A stretch of DNA of 50,991 nt from Solirubrobacterales bacterium (GTDB lineage Bacteria; Actinomycetota; Thermoleophilia; Solirubrobacterales; 70-9): positions 17,799 through 68,789 of the forward strand of contig JAGQUQ010000004.1 in the NCBI GenBank assembly GCA_020438425.1, read 5' to 3'. The translations under genes were made by a program, and so were the position numbers. The notes under the pieces were generated by a model. It did not search any database. It had not been told where the DNA came from and saw nothing but the letters and a program-made list of their open reading frames with translations. Shown piece after piece: positions 22,645-29,082 of this stretch. Within the stretch, counting starts at the first letter, position 1. Every line of letters begins with the position of its first letter.

Positions 22645-24984
22645 GTGCGAATCGCCCTCGTCACACCGTATTCGTGGACTTATCAGGGCGGCGTAAACCG
22701 GCACGTCCAGTCGCTTGCCGAGGAGTACATCTCCCGGGGCCACTACGTCCGTGTGATCGCGCCGTTCGATCCACCCGATCGCCTCTCGAAGGGGCTTCAT
22801 CGTGCCGCGGCAGAGGATCGCGAGATTCCCGACTACCTGATCCCGGTCGGGCGCACGGTCGGGATCAACGCCAACGGGGCCGTTTCGAACATCCCGGTCT
22901 TCCCTTCCGGCATTTCCCGAACCAGACGGGCGATCGAGGAAGGCAACTTCGACGTGGTCCATCTTCACGAGCCGACCACGCCGGCGATCGGCTGGGATAC
23001 CTGCCTCTCGAGTGACGTTCCGGTGGTCGGCACCTTCCACGCCTACTCGACCAAGCCGGTCCCGAACTTCTTCGCGAACTCGGTCGGCGCCCGACGAACT
23101 CTGAACAGGCTCTCGGCCCGGATCGCTGTTTCCAACGCCGCAGCCTGGACCGGCCGCTCCTGGTACGGCGGCAACTACACGATCGTCCCCAACGGAGTTG
23201 ACATCGACGCGGCTCCGACCGGGCCCAAGCCCGAGTCCGATCACCTCCGTGCTCTCTTCGTCGGTCGTCCCGATGAGCGCAAGGGCCTTCCCGTTCTGCT
23301 GCGCGCCTTTTCGGCCCTGGTCGACCACGTGCCGGCCAGGCTTTCGGTGGTCGGCGCCGACCCCGCCGACGTCCAGCGGATTCTCGCCCACCCGGAACTG
23401 AACGACCATCTCGACCTGCTCGGCAAGGTTTCCAACGAGGAACTCTGGCAGCAGCTTCACGACGCCGACGTTCTGGTCGCACCCTCGCTTTCGGGCGAGT
23501 CGTTCGGAATGATCCTGACCGAGGCATTCGCCGCCGGCACCCCGGTGATCGCTTCCGGCATCGCCGGTTACAGCGATGTGGTCACCAACCACCACGACGG
23601 AGTCCTGGTTCCGCCCGGTGATCCACAGGCCCTCGCCGAGGAGCTTCAGCGCGCCCACCACGAGCCGGAACGACTGGCCAGGATGGGCGAAGCCGCCCGC
23701 GAGAGCGCCCGGCGATACGCCTGGAACAACGTCGCCGACCAGGTGATGGATGTCTACGAGCGGGCGATCGAAGTGCCGGTGCCGGAAGACTCGGCCGACC
23801 GGCTTCGCCGGCGTCTCGGCATCACGCCTTCCGACGGGCTTCCCGCCGCCCCGGCCGTGAAGCTGCCTTCGCTCGATCCCGCCCCGGCCGTTTCCGGTGG
23901 CGGACGCAGCTGGATGCGAAAGGCCGCACTGGGGCTGGTCGCTCTCTTCGGGCTGGGACTGACCGCGATCGCCGCCCAGAAGATCGGGGTCGATCAGGTT
24001 GCCGACAAACTGGTGCGGTCCGACATCTCCTGGGTGCTGATCGCACTCGCCCTGATGGCCTCCTCGCTCTTCTTCCGTGCCTGGTCCTGGTTCTTCATCG
24101 CCCGCTCGGCGATGCCGCATTCGGGGCTGAAACGCCGGGATTTCGCCTCAGCCACGATGATCGGTGTGCTGATGTCCGCGACCCTGCCCGCCCGTCTCGG
24201 CGAGCCCGCCAGGGCGATCAGTCTGGCCAGGCACACCGGCCGGGCCAAGGAAACCCTGCCGGTGGTGATCGGGACGATCGTCTCCCAGACGATGCTGAAC
24301 ATCCTCGCGATTCTGCTGCTCGGAGCCTTCGTGCTGACCTCGGTGGACACCGTCTTCCACGGGGCGACCAAGCAGATCCTGCTCTTCAGCCTGATCCCGG
24401 CGGTATTGCTTCTTGCCGTGATTGCCGCACCGACCCTGCTGGGCAACCAGAGCGGGGAGGGGCGGCTGGCCCGGGTCGCTGCCGTCGTCCACTCGGTGAT
24501 GGTGCAGGTCCGCCGCGGACTGACGGTCTTCAAACACCCTCGAAACGGTGCTCCCGCGGTTGCCCTGCAGCTCTTCGCCTGGGTTATCCAGCTGCTCTCC
24601 TGCTGGGCGCTCATGTTCGCGCTCGGTCTCGACAGCCAGGCCGGGCTTGCCGCATCGGCAGCTGTGCTGCTCGCGGTCAACGTCACCGCGATCGTTCCGG
24701 CGACCCCTTCCAACATCGGCGTCTTCCAGCTTGCCGTGGTCTTCGTCCTTCACAAGGGGTGGGGCGTTTCCACCGATGCCGCACTGGCTTACGGCGTGAT
24801 CCTGCAAGCGGTTGAAATGGCGACCGCCGCCGCTCTCGGCGTGCCGGCCCTGCTCCGGGAAGGTCTCACCTGGTCCGACCTGCGCACCCAGGCCATCGCC
24901 AGCGCTCCAGTCGAGCTCGACCCCTATCCGTCGAGCAAGAAGCGCAAGCGCGAGAAGCCTCAGGAAATCACGTACACCCGCTAA
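22645..24984 (+). CDS. Fusion of GT4 glycosyltransferase (PimA-like) and LPG-synthase/flippase-type membrane domain
   Basis: 779 aa from GTG 22645. Residues 1-375 are a GT-B glycosyltransferase: YQGGVNRHVQSLA donor/acceptor loop, HLHEPTTP, IVPNGVD, and the GT4 motif ESFGMILTEAFAAGTPVIAS with the E-x7-E pair; it most resembles phosphatidylinositol mannosyltransferase PimA. After a linker (about 375-430), about seven membrane helices form an AglD/UPF0104 (lysylphosphatidylglycerol synthase TM, flippase-like) domain, with LMSATLPARLGEPARAISLARHTGR and NVTAIVPATPSNIGVFQLAVV motifs. A single protein could glycosylate a lipid and help move it across the membrane; that is inference. Confidence 0.9.
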   Translation: MRIALVTPYSWTYQGGVNRHVQSLAEEYISRGHYVRVIAPFDPPDRLSKGLHRAAAEDREIPDYLIPVGRTVGINANGAVSNIPVFPSGISRTRRAIEEGNFDVVHLHEPTTPAIGWDTCLSSDVPVVGTFHAYSTKPVPNFFANSVGARRTLNRLSARIAVSNAAAWTGRSWYGGNYTIVPNGVDIDAAPTGPKPESDHLRALFVGRPDERKGLPVLLRAFSALVDHVPARLSVVGADPADVQRILAHPELNDHLDLLGKVSNEELWQQLHDADVLVAPSLSGESFGMILTEAFAAGTPVIASGIAGYSDVVTNHHDGVLVPPGDPQALAEELQRAHHEPERLARMGEAARESARRYAWNNVADQVMDVYERAIEVPVPEDSADRLRRRLGITPSDGLPAAPAVKLPSLDPAPAVSGGGRSWMRKAALGLVALFGLGLTAIAAQKIGVDQVADKLVRSDISWVLIALALMASSLFFRAWSWFFIARSAMPHSGLKRRDFASATMIGVLMSATLPARLGEPARAISLARHTGRAKETLPVVIGTIVSQTMLNILAILLLGAFVLTSVDTVFHGATKQILLFSLIPAVLLLAVIAAPTLLGNQSGEGRLARVAAVVHSVMVQVRRGLTVFKHPRNGAPAVALQLFAWVIQLLSCWALMFALGLDSQAGLAASAAVLLAVNVTAIVPATPSNIGVFQLAVVFVLHKGWGVSTDAALAYGVILQAVEMATAAALGVPALLREGLTWSDLRTQAIASAPVELDPYPSSKKRKREKPQEITYTR

Positions 24985-25018
24985 GGCCCGGGCGGCGCCA
25001 GGAACCAATCATCTGCAT

Positions 25019-25042
25019 GCCGTCCGGTCTTCGCCGGACGGC
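25019..25042 (+). terminator. Terminator hairpin of the GT4-fusion gene
   Basis: GCCGTCCGG-TCTTCG-CCGGACGGC, a perfect 9-bp stem with a UCUUCG-type stable loop, 35 nt after the stop codon. No T-run follows. Confidence 0.6.
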
Positions 25043-25286
25043 GAATAGAAACCCGCCCCTTCCTCTCGAACCAATTGACGGCAGGAAGCGGCTCCGCCTG
25101 GTGTTTCACGTACCTGCGTACGATCGCGGCCATTTCCCGGCTTATTCCTTGCCAGCCACCCGCAGGAGCGCCCTATGCACGACCCGCCGGGAGCTTTGTG
25201 GTGCTGACGTTTCCTCGAGATGCACTTTTCTGCCGTATACCGGCAGAAAACCGGCTCTCGCTGATTTCCCGGCCCCGTCCCGGGGC

Positions 25287-25332
25287 AGGTGCCTATCGGA
25301 GTTGTCTATATAGACAACTCTCATACCCACCT
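25287..25332. repeat. Repeat module: 46-nt symmetric palindrome (copy 2)
   Basis: Base-for-base the same as 6671-6716, including the perfect 22-bp core (25299-25320, half-site GAGTTGTCTAT). Identity continues about 8 nt upstream (CCCGGGGC) and about 13 nt downstream (CCCGAGACTCGGG, itself a small hairpin). Confidence 0.8.
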
Positions 25333-25605
25333 CCCGAGACTCGGGTGTGAACCCGGGCCTCTGGAGCCGCCATGGGATTCGGGGACGCCTTCAGATTCCC
25401 CTGTCACTTGCCTTGCACCCCCGCAGTGGGTCGGATAACCGGCAGCTCAGCCGAAAATTCGACCCACGAGTCTCGCCAGCCGGGCCGGGACAACCCAGTG
25501 GGTCGGATTTTCGTCACCGGGGCCGGAAATCCGACCCGCCGGGCCCGGGGTGCGGCTATCGCGGTACCGGGTCGTCCCTGTGCCTGGTCGGCGGAACGGA
25601 CCGGG

Positions 25606-25905
25606 TTAGAACTCGAGGAAGTCTTCGAGGAAGCTTCGCTTCGACTTTTTCTTCTTGCCGCCCTTGTGGCTGCGGTCGTCGTAGTGACGGTCGTCGCGGC
25701 GTTCCTGATGGGGTGGAGGTGCCTGCTGGGCAGGCGGGGCCTGGGTCTGGCTGTAGAAGGAGCTTTCGGCCTCGACCAGGCGTTCCAGCTCGCCGCGATC
25801 GAGGAAGAGGCCGCCGCAACCGGTGCATTGGTCGACCACGACCTGATTGCGTTCGTAGCTGCGCATTTCGGAACCGCATTTGGGGCAAGTGAGGGCATCA
25901 GTCAT
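25606..25905 (-). CDS. TFIIB-type zinc-ribbon protein
   Basis: 99 aa. N-terminal zinc ribbon with CPKCGSEM and VDQCTGCGGLFLDRGELERL, the zf-TFIIB (PF13453) pattern in which two CxxC pairs bind one zinc. The Gly-Leu-Phe-Leu-Asp-Arg-Gly-Glu segment is diagnostic. The rest is Gln/Pro-rich, then a Lys-rich stretch (HKGGKKKKSKR) and an acidic/aromatic end (FLEDFLEF). The cellular role of the family is unknown. Upstream bases 25923-25952 form a GGCGG/CCGCC stem enclosing CTTTAG-GTTCG-CTAAAG. Confidence 0.85.
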   Translation of the reverse strand: MTDALTCPKCGSEMRSYERNQVVVDQCTGCGGLFLDRGELERLVEAESSFYSQTQAPPAQQAPPPHQERRDDRHYDDRSHKGGKKKKSKRSFLEDFLEF

Positions 25906-25950
25906 GGACCGAACCTAGGCGAGGCGGCTTTAGGTTCGCTAAAGATTCCG

Positions 25951-25998
25951 CCGGTGGGTCGGATTTCCGGTCTTCCTGCCGGAAATCCGACCCACCGG
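25951..25998. repeat. Twenty-bp-stem GGGTCGGATTT hairpin, 3' of lhgO
   Basis: CCGGTGGGTCGGATTTCCGG (25951-25970) pairs without mismatch with 25979-25998; loop TCTTCCTG. It ends one base before the lhgO stop codon. The arms are identical to those at 27252-27299, on the other side of the same gene. Confidence 0.85.
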
Positions 25999-25999
25999 T

Positions 26000-27217
26000 T
26001 CAGGCGAGGGTCCGGTCGGCGATCAGTTCGGCCAGGGCCAGGCTGGAAGTCGCGGCGGGGGAGGGGGCGTTTCGCACATGGACCGATGCTCCGACTTCCT
26101 CGACCAGGAAGTCCTCGACAAGGTTGCCCTCGCGGTCCAGGGCCTGGGCCCTCACGCCGGCTGGTCCGGGAATCACGTCGGCGACGGCAAGCGAGGGAAC
26201 CAGCCGGGCCGCTTCCCGGGCGAGTCGGGCGGGACGCGCCGAGTTGGCGGCCTCGTTCAGGCTGGCTCGCCAGTGGCGGCGCATCAGGGCCCAGGTGCCC
26301 GGCCAGCGGAGCGTGTCCCCCAGGTCGCGACGGTTGACGCGGAACAGCTCGTAGGCGTCGCGGGCTCCGGCGATCATTGCGGTCGGCCCGATCAGGAGCG
26401 AGCCATCGAAGGCACGGGTCAGGTGGGCACCGAGGAAGGGGAGGTCGGGGTCGGGTACCGGGTAGACGTTGCCGCGGACCAGATCCTCTGCGTCCGGACG
26501 GAGCTTCAGGTAGCCACCCCGGATCGGCACGATCCTCGGCTCGGGTGATCCGCCGCAGGAAACCGCAAGCCGGTCGGACTGAAGTCCGGCGCAGAAGACC
26601 GCCCGGTCGGCCTCCACGGATCCGGCCGGGGTTCGCAGGCAAACGCCGCCCGAATCCGGTTCGGCGGCGGACAGCACCGGCGAACCAAGGTGAATCGTGC
26701 CCCCGGCGGCCTCGAAATCATCGGCGAAGGCATCGGCGATCGCGGCAAAGTCGGTGACCGCGGTCTGCGGGGAGTGAAGGGCGGAGATACCGCGGGCGGC
26801 CGGTTCGATTTCGGAGATCTCTTCCGGTCCCACCCTTCTCAGCCCCTTGACGCCGTTGGCCATTCCCCGGCGTTCGAGCTCATCGAGCCGGGGGAGCTGG
26901 TCCGGCCCGGTGGCGAGGACCAGCTTGCCGCTGTTGCGCCAGGGCAGTTCGCGTTCTGCGCAGTACTTCCGGAGACGGGATGCGCCTTCAACGCAGAGCT
27001 TCGCTCTCAACGACCCGGGTTCGTAGTACACGCCCGCATGGACCACTCCGGAGTTGTGCGAGGACTGATGGGCAGCGAGCCGGTCTTCGCACTCGAGCAG
27101 GCAGATCCGGGCCTCCGGCTGGCGGACGATCAGCTCGCGGGCAACGGCGAGGCCGAGAATGCCGCCGCCCGCCACCGCGATGTCGCATGCGGATGGCGGG
27201 CGGTCGGTCCGGCTCAT
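26000..27217 (-). CDS. lhgO: L-2-hydroxyglutarate oxidase/dehydrogenase
   Basis: 405 aa. This FAD enzyme oxidises L-2-hydroxyglutarate to 2-oxoglutarate, repairing an off-pathway metabolite. FAD motif DIAVAGGGILGLAVARELI (about 12-30), then the family stretches HQSSHNSGVVHAGVYYEPGS, VTDFAAIADAFADDFEAAGG, IVPIRGGYLKLRP, GPAGVRAQALDREGNLVEDF and HVRNAPSPAATSSLALAE. Length is typical. ATG 27217 is used; a GTG/ATG extension to 27244 is possible. The gene stands alone between two near-identical hairpins, a cassette-like arrangement. Confidence 0.92.
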   Translation of the reverse strand: MSRTDRPPSACDIAVAGGGILGLAVARELIVRQPEARICLLECEDRLAAHQSSHNSGVVHAGVYYEPGSLRAKLCVEGASRLRKYCAERELPWRNSGKLVLATGPDQLPRLDELERRGMANGVKGLRRVGPEEISEIEPAARGISALHSPQTAVTDFAAIADAFADDFEAAGGTIHLGSPVLSAAEPDSGGVCLRTPAGSVEADRAVFCAGLQSDRLAVSCGGSPEPRIVPIRGGYLKLRPDAEDLVRGNVYPVPDPDLPFLGAHLTRAFDGSLLIGPTAMIAGARDAYELFRVNRRDLGDTLRWPGTWALMRRHWRASLNEAANSARPARLAREAARLVPSLAVADVIPGPAGVRAQALDREGNLVEDFLVEEVGASVHVRNAPSPAATSSLALAELIADRTLA

Positions 27218-27251
27218 GGACCGATTATCGGCCAATCGCGGCAACTCGAAG

Positions 27252-27299
27252 CCGGTGGGTCGGATTTCCGGTTTCGGTGCCGGAAATCCGACCCACCGG
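27252..27299. repeat. Twenty-bp-stem GGGTCGGATTT hairpin, 5' of lhgO / 3' of the FMN reductase gene
   Basis: Perfect 20-bp arms (27252-27271 and 27280-27299), loop TTTCGGTG. The arms match 25951-25998 exactly and only the loop differs. It lies 8 bp beyond the FMN reductase stop codon, so it may end that transcript. Confidence 0.85.
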
Positions 27300-27307
27300 G
27301 GTGCGGG

Positions 27308-27880
27308 TCAGGCGGGGATGGCCTCCTGGCCGGACTGGTCGGCGATTACCGCGACCAGTTCGTTCAGTTCGGCCAGCAGGGCGGCCAGGTCTCCCCGGGC
27401 CACATCTTCGGTCAGGCGATTGGTCGCGTCGATCTTCTCGTCGATCTTGCCGATCGCCAGTTCCCGCTCGACGGTCGGCGTGCCGGTGATCGTGAAGGCC
27501 TTCCGCACCTGCTGGTTGGCCCAGATCGCGCCGAAGGGCATCGGGCTCGAGGAGAGCACAGCGGCCGGCTTGCCGGCCAGGGCCGACTCGCCATGTGGCC
27601 GTGAAGCCCAGTCGATCGCGTTCTTGAGCTGCCCCGGCATCGAGGCGTTGTACTCCGGCGTGATTACCAGCAGGGCGTCGGCCGCCTCGATCCGGGAACG
27701 AAGGTCCTCGACTGCTTCCGGAACCTCGGACTCCCGGTCCTGGTTGAAGCCGGGAATCTCCTCGAGCCGTTCGAAGCGGCTGATCTCGACTCCATCCGGC
27801 GCCAGGTCGGCAGCGGCGTCGACCAGCCTGGTCGAGAAGGCTTCTTCACGAAGCGATCCGGAAAGCGCGAGGACCTTCAT
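27308..27880 (-). CDS. NADPH-dependent FMN reductase (chromate/quinone reductase type)
   Basis: 190 aa, flavodoxin-like fold. FMN-binding loop ALSGSLREEAFSTRL at the N-terminus, and TPEYNASMPGQLKNAIDWASRP, the family hallmark, near residue 75. Members reduce FMN, quinones, azo dyes or chromate with NAD(P)H. It starts 2 bp after the YceI stop, so the two are one transcript under the MarR twin operators. That is a typical setting for quinone or electrophile stress defence. Confidence 0.92.
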   Translation of the reverse strand: MKVLALSGSLREEAFSTRLVDAAADLAPDGVEISRFERLEEIPGFNQDRESEVPEAVEDLRSRIEAADALLVITPEYNASMPGQLKNAIDWASRPHGESALAGKPAAVLSSSPMPFGAIWANQQVRKAFTITGTPTVERELAIGKIDEKIDATNRLTEDVARGDLAALLAELNELVAVIADQSGQEAIPA

Positions 27881-27882
27881 GG

Positions 27883-28440
27883 TTACTCGCCCGCCTTGAC
27901 TGCTTCGACGGTCAGCACGAGGCGGACCTTCTCGCCTACCACTGCGGCGCCGCTGTCGAGCGTGGCGCCCCAGGAAATCCCGTAGTCGTTGCGGTTTACC
28001 TCGCCGTCGGCCTTGAGACTGAGGACGGAGCTGCCGTCCATGCCGGTGCCGGCGCCTTCGACCTCGACCTTGAGGGTGACCTGGTTGGTTACTCCGCGGA
28101 GGGTCAGATCTCCGGTCACCTCATAGGTCTCGCCGTCGACCTTGCTTACGCCGGTCGAGACGAAAGTGCCCTTGGGGTGATTCTCGACGTCGAAGAAGTC
28201 GGCGCTCTGGAGGTGTCCGATCAGCTGCTTCTCCGGCACGTCGACGCTGGCGGTCTCGATCGAACCCTCGATCGCGACGATGCCTTCATCTCCGACCGTG
28301 ATGTTGCCTTCGAAGCCGCTGAAACTGCCGCGGAAGGTGGAGATGCCCAGATGCTTGACCTCGAAGCCGATCTGGCTGTGAACGGTGTCGATCCCGTAGC
28401 TGCCGGTCTCGATCTTCACTGCCTGTTCGGTGGTGCTCAT
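27883..28440 (-). CDS. YceI family lipid-binding protein
   Basis: 185 aa. The YceI fold is a lipocalin-like barrel that binds isoprenoids such as polyprenyl quinones. Signature pieces: YGIDTVHSQIGFEVKHLGISTFRGSF near the start, LQSADFFDVENHPKGTF in the middle, and GDLTLRGVTNQVTL. There is no signal peptide, so this is a cytoplasmic form, as in many actinobacteria. ATG 28440 is chosen; the open frame continues into the divergent promoter region but has no coding look there. First gene of the YceI-FMN reductase unit. Confidence 0.92.
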   Translation of the reverse strand: MSTTEQAVKIETGSYGIDTVHSQIGFEVKHLGISTFRGSFSGFEGNITVGDEGIVAIEGSIETASVDVPEKQLIGHLQSADFFDVENHPKGTFVSTGVSKVDGETYEVTGDLTLRGVTNQVTLKVEVEGAGTGMDGSSVLSLKADGEVNRNDYGISWGATLDSGAAVVGEKVRLVLTVEAVKAGE

Positions 28441-28487
28441 TTTGTGTCCCTTCGTTCTCGTGTGAAACTGAAGTTGATTGGTCAAAT

Positions 28488-28501
28488 GTTGCGTGAGCAA
28501 C
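28488..28501. promoter_or_regulatory. MarR operator candidate 2
   Basis: GTTGCGTGAGCAAC: 5-bp arms about a 4-bp centre. It matches operator 1 (GTTGCGTTGTCAAC, 28529-28542) in 11 of 14 bases. The two are 41 bp apart, about four helical turns. It lies downstream of the YceI start site, a good roadblock position. Confidence 0.55.
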
Positions 28502-28513
28502 TGTTGTGAGAAC

Positions 28514-28557
28514 ACCGTATCAGATTTAGTTGCGTTGTCAACTACTTGCGCTACAAT
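28514..28557. promoter_or_regulatory. Divergent MarR/YceI promoters with operator 1
   Basis: Palindrome TAGTTGCGTTGTCAACTA (28527-28544, 6-bp arms). Minus strand: -35 TTGACA (28541-28536) inside the palindrome, 16-bp spacer, -10 TACGGT (28519-28514), for YceI. Plus strand: -10 TACAAT (28552-28557) with a weak TTGCGT -35 in the palindrome, for the MarR gene; its start would be close to ATG 28565, so the mRNA is probably almost leaderless. One bound dimer would block both promoters. Confidence 0.6.
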
Positions 28558-28564
28558 GTGCTTC

Positions 28565-29074
28565 ATGGCACAGGCGGCAGTCAAGGAAACGGAGCGGGCA
28601 CTCACCCCGGACTCGGCACACGAAGCGGCCTTTCAGGCAATGAGAAGCACCTACCTGCTGATCTCCGAGCGCTTCGAGAAGGAGCTGGCCGAGGCCGGCC
28701 TCCCCGACCTCGGCTTCTACGGAGTCCTGCTCGCCCTGAGCGAATCAGAGAAGCCCAGCCGGCCGAAAGACCTGCTCTGCAAGGTGAACGTGACCAAGAG
28801 CGGCCTGACCAGGCTTGTCGACCGGATCGAGAAGGCCGGCCTGGTCGAGCGGACCTACTGCCCCTCGGACCGCCGCGGCACCTTTCTCGTGATCACCGAC
28901 GAGGGCCGCGAAACGCTGGCCGGGATGCAGCCGGTGCGCGAACGGGTCTTCCGCGAGGGCTTCATCGACCTGGTCGATGAAGAAGACGCCGAGACCATTG
29001 CCCGCGTCATGAACGAGGTCTCGACAGGCATCTACGAGTCCCTCAACGTCGACGGCGCCTGCGAAACCGAGTAG
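28565..29074 (+). CDS. MarR family transcriptional regulator
   Basis: 169 aa. Winged helix-turn-helix of the MarR type: RPKDLLCKVNVTKSGLTRLVDRIEKAGLVERTYCPSDRRGTFLVITDEGRE, with the DRRG wing tip. A Cys in the wing region (TYCPSDRR) and one in LLCKV could be redox-sensitive, but this is not established. It is divergent from YceI-FMN reductase, and twin palindromes in the spacer are its likely targets. It probably responds to an oxidant, quinone or phenolic ligand (inference from neighbours). ATG 28565 chosen; 28556 also in frame. Confidence 0.9.
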   Translation: MAQAAVKETERALTPDSAHEAAFQAMRSTYLLISERFEKELAEAGLPDLGFYGVLLALSESEKPSRPKDLLCKVNVTKSGLTRLVDRIEKAGLVERTYCPSDRRGTFLVITDEGRETLAGMQPVRERVFREGFIDLVDEEDAETIARVMNEVSTGIYESLNVDGACETE

Positions 29075-29082
29075 CCGAGGCG

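Larger units (their letters stand above)
24985..25541 (+). repeat. Composite structured 3'-UTR repeat, copy 2
   Basis: No gene is seen from 24985 to the zinc-ribbon stop at 25606. The segment has the same module order as 6422-6924: apical CGTAC-CTGC-GTACG stem (25109-25122), TATAC-loop hairpin (TTTTCTGCCG 25226-25235 with CGGCAGAAAA 25241-25250, outer CGAGA/TCTCG), the identical 46-nt palindrome (25287-25332), and GGGTCGGAT hairpins (25426-25467, 25498-25539). It starts directly after the GT4-fusion stop codon, as copy 1 does after DUF3618. The first 100 bases differ from copy 1 and carry a separate terminator hairpin. Confidence 0.85.

Noticed and set aside
22630-24120. 496-aa minus-strand open frame over the GT4 fusion gene
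   Set aside because: Antisense to a clear GT4 domain; composition is shadow-like and no ribosome site was seen.
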